From CAYNRE01 sp964399535 (GTDB lineage Bacteria; Planctomycetota; Planctomycetia; Pirellulales; CAYNRE01): DNA of 64,000 bases. The stretch covers positions 124,001 through 188,000 of the forward strand of contig CAYNRE010000009.1 in NCBI GenBank assembly GCA_964399535.1, in the 5' to 3' direction. Position 1 is the first letter of the stretch, and each line of letters begins with the position of its first letter. A program made the position numbers and the translations under genes. The notes under the pieces are model-generated. The model made no database searches. It was given only the letters and a program-made list of their open reading frames with translations, and was not told the origin of the DNA. This document shows positions 60,714-64,000 of the stretch, in pieces.

Positions 60714-63479
60714 TTCTTCCGATGCGGCCGGCTGGCTCGGCGCGGCAGGGGCGCCCGTGGGGGGCTCCAGGTGCTCGATCGACAAGTCGTCGATTTCAGC
60801 CTGCCCCAATCCGGTCAGCGCCAAGGTAACCGAAACGGGGCCGCTGGTCGGAGCCACCCGGTACAACGTTACCTCGCGCCAGCCATCGGTCTGCCCGATC
60901 CGCTCGGCCAGGGCCTGTCCGCCCAGCGAGTCGATCACCTCGAGCCCGTCGACGCTGCCGTGTACCGGAATGGTGACCCGGGCCCAACAGCGAATCCGAA
61001 ACAACTGGCCCGCCATGGCCGGCACCTCGGCGCTGCGAATCCAGAGAGGGGCCGACTCGACCAGCCCCGGCGGGTGCGCGGGGTCGGCCGGTTCCACCAC
61101 CAACCGCAAACTGCTCTGCCCTCCGTGCGGCGCGTCGCCCGTCAGCTCGGCTCGGCTGACAATGCCCGGCACCTCGTACTGAAACAGCTGCCAGCCAGCC
61201 TTGAGCGTCCGCTCAAGAATCTCGAAATCGCCCCCCGCCAGCAGATTGTCGCTCGCACCGGCCGCTTGCAGGCGACGGCGAAATTCCAGCTCGCGCGGCA
61301 GCGCCGCCGGCACCAGCGCCAGCGGACTGGTTACCGGCGAGCTCAGGCCCGAAACGGCCGTCTCCCAATGAGCCCGCAACAGCATCCGCACGGGACGCGC
61401 CGCCCGCTCCAGGTCGGCGTAGGCCCCGATCAGGTCTCCGGCCAGGAATTCGCCGTCCGCCCGAGCCAGGGTCGAGCGGGCCGTGGTGAGCCAGGTGGCG
61501 GCCGAATCCTGGTTCTGCCCCATCTCGCTAAGCCGGCGATCGAGCTCGGCCACTTCGGCCAGTTGGCCAAGGGTCATCTCTCGGGCAAGTTCCGTGGCCC
61601 TGCGTTCGATGCGAGCGAGCCGCCCGCGAACCTGGTTTATGACGAGCGGGTCCTGGGTAATCAGGATCATGGCCGCCAGACCGAACTCGTCGAGCGTGAT
61701 TCGGGTGCCCCCCGTTACGCGCCGCGGCTGCAGTGGGCGAAGCCCTACCGGCGAAATCTCGAACACGTCCGAGGCCTCGGGTACGCCCGGCACCACGAAC
61801 GATACGCCGTTGGCCGCGGCCTGGCCGGGCACCAGTTGCGCCGCCGTGCCGCTCCAGGCCGGCAGCAGCAACCGGGTACGGTCGGTCTCGAGAATCGCGG
61901 CTGAGATTTGGGGCACGTTGGCGGTAACGCTGGCCACGTACGAGGCCGATGCCACCCAGCGCTCGATAAGCTGCAACTCCAGATTGATCCGCTCCAACGC
62001 CAGGGCCCGACTCACCGTGACCGGGTCGGTGGCGTTGAGCGGACCGGGCGAAGTGAAACACAGCCCGCGGGCTCCGGCTCCCAGGGCCGCTTGAACCAAG
62101 AGCCGCAACGAGTCGGCCTCGACCGCCCAGCGCCGGCCTCCGTCGGTCAGCAAGGCAAGCTGTTCGATCAGCGCGGGGGGAAGCTGGGTTTGAATGGCGG
62201 TCCAAAATGGCGTGCCGGGCCGAGCCAGCCGCGGACGCTCCCGCAGCCAGGTGCCGTAGTCGGCCAACTCCAGGCTGGTTCCCAGGGCACCCCGCTCGAA
62301 AATCAGCACGTCGGCCGGACGGCTATAGGCCCGTAGTTCGGCAACTGGCGCGCAAACAATCGGGCGACCCACGCGCTGATCGGCTTCGCGGACCGCGTCG
62401 ACCCAGCGTTTGAACATCGGCAACCGGGATCGATCGAGTTGGCTCCCCATGTCCCAGGCCAAGACGCCGTCGAACGCCTCGCCCAGCGGCGCCAGCCTAA
62501 CCGGAGCCTCGCCCTCCAGGCCGGCGGGCCTTGGCGGTGGACAAACGATCCATAGCCCGGCCCGCCGCGCGCCGCGCAACAGCTCGCTGCCTGGCGTTTG
62601 CGCGGTGCGAATGGTGTTGAAGCCCAGGTTGCGAAGCAGTTCGAGCGGCTCGCCGCGGTAGTCGATCACGCGGGGAAAAAACGGTCGCTGATTGATCACC
62701 AGCACGGTTCCTTCCAGCTCGATCTGCGGCCGTGGCGGGCCGCCGGGGGCCCGCTGGGGTTCGCCGGTGCCGGTAGCGAACTGGGCCAATTGATTGGCGC
62801 TCGCGGGGCCGATCGAACGCGGCACAAAGCCGCTCAGCTCCAAATCGTCGATCCAAACGCTGGTCTCCCCCGGACCGCCATAGACATTGAGCACCAGGCG
62901 GTCGAGATAAGCCTCGCCGCTGTCGGCCTCGGGACCCAACCGCAAACGCAGCAGGCGTACCTGGCGCTGAACTTCGCGGGCCAAACCCTCAACCGCCAGT
63001 TGCTGCCACTGCCCCGCCGCGGTCAAGGTGGTGCCCGGAACCAGAATCCAGGCCGGCCGGCCGGTGGCCGGATCGATGGTGCGGGGCAGGACCACGCGCC
63101 CGAAGAGCTGCATCCCAATTCGGTCGGACTGGATCCAGACCGCGGGGCGCAAGTCGTCGATGACCCGTGCCGGAGCTACGGCGTGGGCCACCATGACCTG
63201 GCTCCCCAGGCCCGATTCAATTCGCACCAGTTCGCTGCGCTGCCCTCCATGGGCCTGGCTCCACACGCGCTCGTGACGCAGCCATCGGTAGGCGGTGTCC
63301 GCGCTGTCAGGCTGCCAACTCGGGTGGTCCCCCTCGAAGTCGTTTTCGGAGAGCGCCGTCACCGACGCGCCCCCTGGGGGAAGCGACGGGCGGGGTGCGT
63401 CGGCCCAAGCGGGGCGCAGCGTGCCTACCCCCGGGACGGCAACCAGCAGCAACGAAATCACAAGTCGTATCGGTCGCAC
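60681..63479 (-). CDS. Large secreted glycosidase-like protein
   Basis: A 932-residue exported protein with a clear signal peptide (LVISLLLVAVPGVGTLRPAWA). Residues ~40-235 form a beta-sandwich, carbohydrate-binding-like module (WIDDLELSGFVPRSIG). Residues ~255-500 look like a TIM-barrel glycosidase scaffold (INQRPFFPRVIDYRGEPLEL, LRNLGFNTIRTAQTPG, AFDGVLAWDMGSQLDRSRLP) but no firm catalytic Glu pair is visible. A helical region (about 610-715) and another beta-sandwich binding module (about 755-905) end the protein. It may be a pseudo-glycosidase or act on unknown polysaccharide. The start is GTG. Its 3' end overlaps the convergent methyltransferase by 33 bases. Confidence 0.6.
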   Translation of the reverse strand: MRPIRLVISLLLVAVPGVGTLRPAWADAPRPSLPPGGASVTALSENDFEGDHPSWQPDSADTAYRWLRHERVWSQAHGGQRSELVRIESGLGSQVMVAHAVAPARVIDDLRPAVWIQSDRIGMQLFGRVVLPRTIDPATGRPAWILVPGTTLTAAGQWQQLAVEGLAREVQRQVRLLRLRLGPEADSGEAYLDRLVLNVYGGPGETSVWIDDLELSGFVPRSIGPASANQLAQFATGTGEPQRAPGGPPRPQIELEGTVLVINQRPFFPRVIDYRGEPLELLRNLGFNTIRTAQTPGSELLRGARRAGLWIVCPPPRPAGLEGEAPVRLAPLGEAFDGVLAWDMGSQLDRSRLPMFKRWVDAVREADQRVGRPIVCAPVAELRAYSRPADVLIFERGALGTSLELADYGTWLRERPRLARPGTPFWTAIQTQLPPALIEQLALLTDGGRRWAVEADSLRLLVQAALGAGARGLCFTSPGPLNATDPVTVSRALALERINLELQLIERWVASASYVASVTANVPQISAAILETDRTRLLLPAWSGTAAQLVPGQAAANGVSFVVPGVPEASDVFEISPVGLRPLQPRRVTGGTRITLDEFGLAAMILITQDPLVINQVRGRLARIERRATELAREMTLGQLAEVAELDRRLSEMGQNQDSAATWLTTARSTLARADGEFLAGDLIGAYADLERAARPVRMLLRAHWETAVSGLSSPVTSPLALVPAALPRELEFRRRLQAAGASDNLLAGGDFEILERTLKAGWQLFQYEVPGIVSRAELTGDAPHGGQSSLRLVVEPADPAHPPGLVESAPLWIRSAEVPAMAGQLFRIRCWARVTIPVHGSVDGLEVIDSLGGQALAERIGQTDGWREVTLYRVAPTSGPVSVTLALTGLGQAEIDDLSIEHLEPPTGAPAAPSQPAASEELPAQVGLRNR

Positions 63480-63780
63480 GGGGATGGGATCCGTCCCGAA
63501 CCGTCGATCGAGCTACACGATGCCCCGGGGGCGGTGTGGCGTCGCTGCCACGCCGTTGCCAAACAGGGCTTATGAGCGCAAGGTGTTCTTCTAGCGAGAT
63601 TTACGCCACGGCTCCAGAGCAACTGTGGCAAATGCACCACAGCGCGGCCGGACGGCTACCTGGGGACCGAATCCGCAACTGCTTTGGAGGCAATAACTTA
63701 GAAAAACCGGTCCGCGGGTGCTCCGCGCTTGGCACGACCGCTGCTAGAACAAGAGTTGTCACCTCACCGGAGCCAACTCA
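63480..63780. other. Divergent intergenic region at the right edge
   Basis: 301 bases between the secreted protein gene and the last gene. It contains an AT-richer stretch near 63690-63715 and GGAG nine bases before the last gene's ATG. Promoters for both genes should be here but I cannot identify a clear -35/-10 pair. No gene is supported. Confidence 0.5.
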
Positions 63781-64000
63781 ATGACTCAAGCATCTCGCGT
63801 CCTGAAGCCCGCCACCGAGGATTTGCCCCGCGACGTCGAGGAGTTGATCGCCGCCATCAGCAGCTTGCCGCAGGAGTTTCGCCAGCAGGTCGAGCCGATT
63901 CTCGGCCGGGTTGTGGAAAGCACGACCCGTCGGCGACGGATTCTGTCGCTGGTGCAAGATGCCCTGGCCCAGTTGCGGCTGGACATGAAGTACCTGTTGT
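63781..64000 (+). CDS. Conserved planctomycete hypothetical protein, 5' part
   Basis: The first 73 residues of a gene that runs off the window. It begins MTQASRVLKPATEDLPRDVE and continues ELIAAISSLPQEFRQQVEPI, then RVVESTTRRRRILSLVQDAL and AQLRLDMKYLL. From memory this sequence pattern recurs in Pirellulales as a short uncharacterised protein, with a helical, charged continuation. GGAG nine bases before ATG supports the start. The protein is cytoplasmic-looking; I do not know its role. Confidence 0.8.
   Translation, partial: MTQASRVLKPATEDLPRDVEELIAAISSLPQEFRQQVEPILGRVVESTTRRRRILSLVQDALAQLRLDMKYLL

Noticed and set aside
1..64000. tRNA, rRNA, CRISPR, prophage or transposon features
   Set aside because: I looked for tRNA-like cloverleaf ends, regularly spaced repeats, integrase/transposase motifs and terminal inverted repeats by eye and saw none; a computed scan could still reveal short RNA genes.

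Overview
The window is a GC-rich, gene-dense chromosomal segment that looks like a member of the phylum Planctomycetota, most likely the Pirellulales. The evidence is lineage-typical gene content: a PVC-type protein joining a beta-propeller, HEAT repeats and cytochrome c; a paired multidomain CxxCH protein and DUF1552 protein; a sulfatase; a protein kinase with a large extracytoplasmic tail; PQQ-type propellers; and the start of a conserved planctomycete protein (residues beginning MTQASRVLKPATEDLP) at the right edge. I see no mobile elements, CRISPR arrays, rRNA or tRNA genes. Many genes start at GTG or TTG, and one (infC) appears to start at ATC.

Layout. 1-1.2 kb: the tail of a PQQ-like propeller gene and a reverse-strand FliM/FliN-type (SpoA domain) gene. 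1.5-5.9 kb: nadA, a secreted CxxCH protein and a convergent sulfatase. 6.1-10.9 kb (reverse): a kdsD-kdsC-lptC/lptA-like operon for KDO synthesis and LPS transport, the same order as in Proteobacteria. 11.4-15.7 kb: class II fructose-bisphosphate aldolase, a small membrane protein, a repeat coiled-coil protein with a nuclease-like core, and an SDR oxidoreductase. 15.9-23.3 kb: the planctomycete cytochrome/DUF1552 pair and, divergently, the giant PVC-type CxxCH protein.

23.5-29 kb: the translation cluster infC-rpmI-rplT-pheS-pheT followed by a YqgE-family gene. It has long spacers and visible RNA hairpins. 29-34.4 kb: cyclophilin, aldehyde dehydrogenase and, divergently, uvrA. 34.5-39.5 kb: a poorly characterised set (GH2-like hypothetical, lipoprotein, small protein, GNAT-fold acyltransferase) facing a condensation-type acyltransferase. 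39.8-44.2 kb (reverse): cupin, Ser/Thr kinase, glycine-rich RRM protein and a VanZ-like membrane protein.

44.3-50.7 kb: sthA, a metallophosphoesterase, dinG and a PQQ propeller protein, then a convergent SDR. 51.7-59.1 kb: a tightly overlapping seven-gene RDD-SpoIIM-TM-DUF4129-DUF4350-MoxR-DUF58 operon ending in a hairpin. 59.2-64 kb: a small esterase, a SAM methyltransferase, a large secreted glycosidase-like protein, and the truncated conserved gene at the edge.

Most of the window is core or lineage-typical. The observations most worth following up are the repeat/nuclease-like protein at 13.2 kb, the non-canonical infC start and hairpin-covered rplT start, the PheT lacking its tRNA-binding domain, and a DinG missing one Fe-S cysteine.
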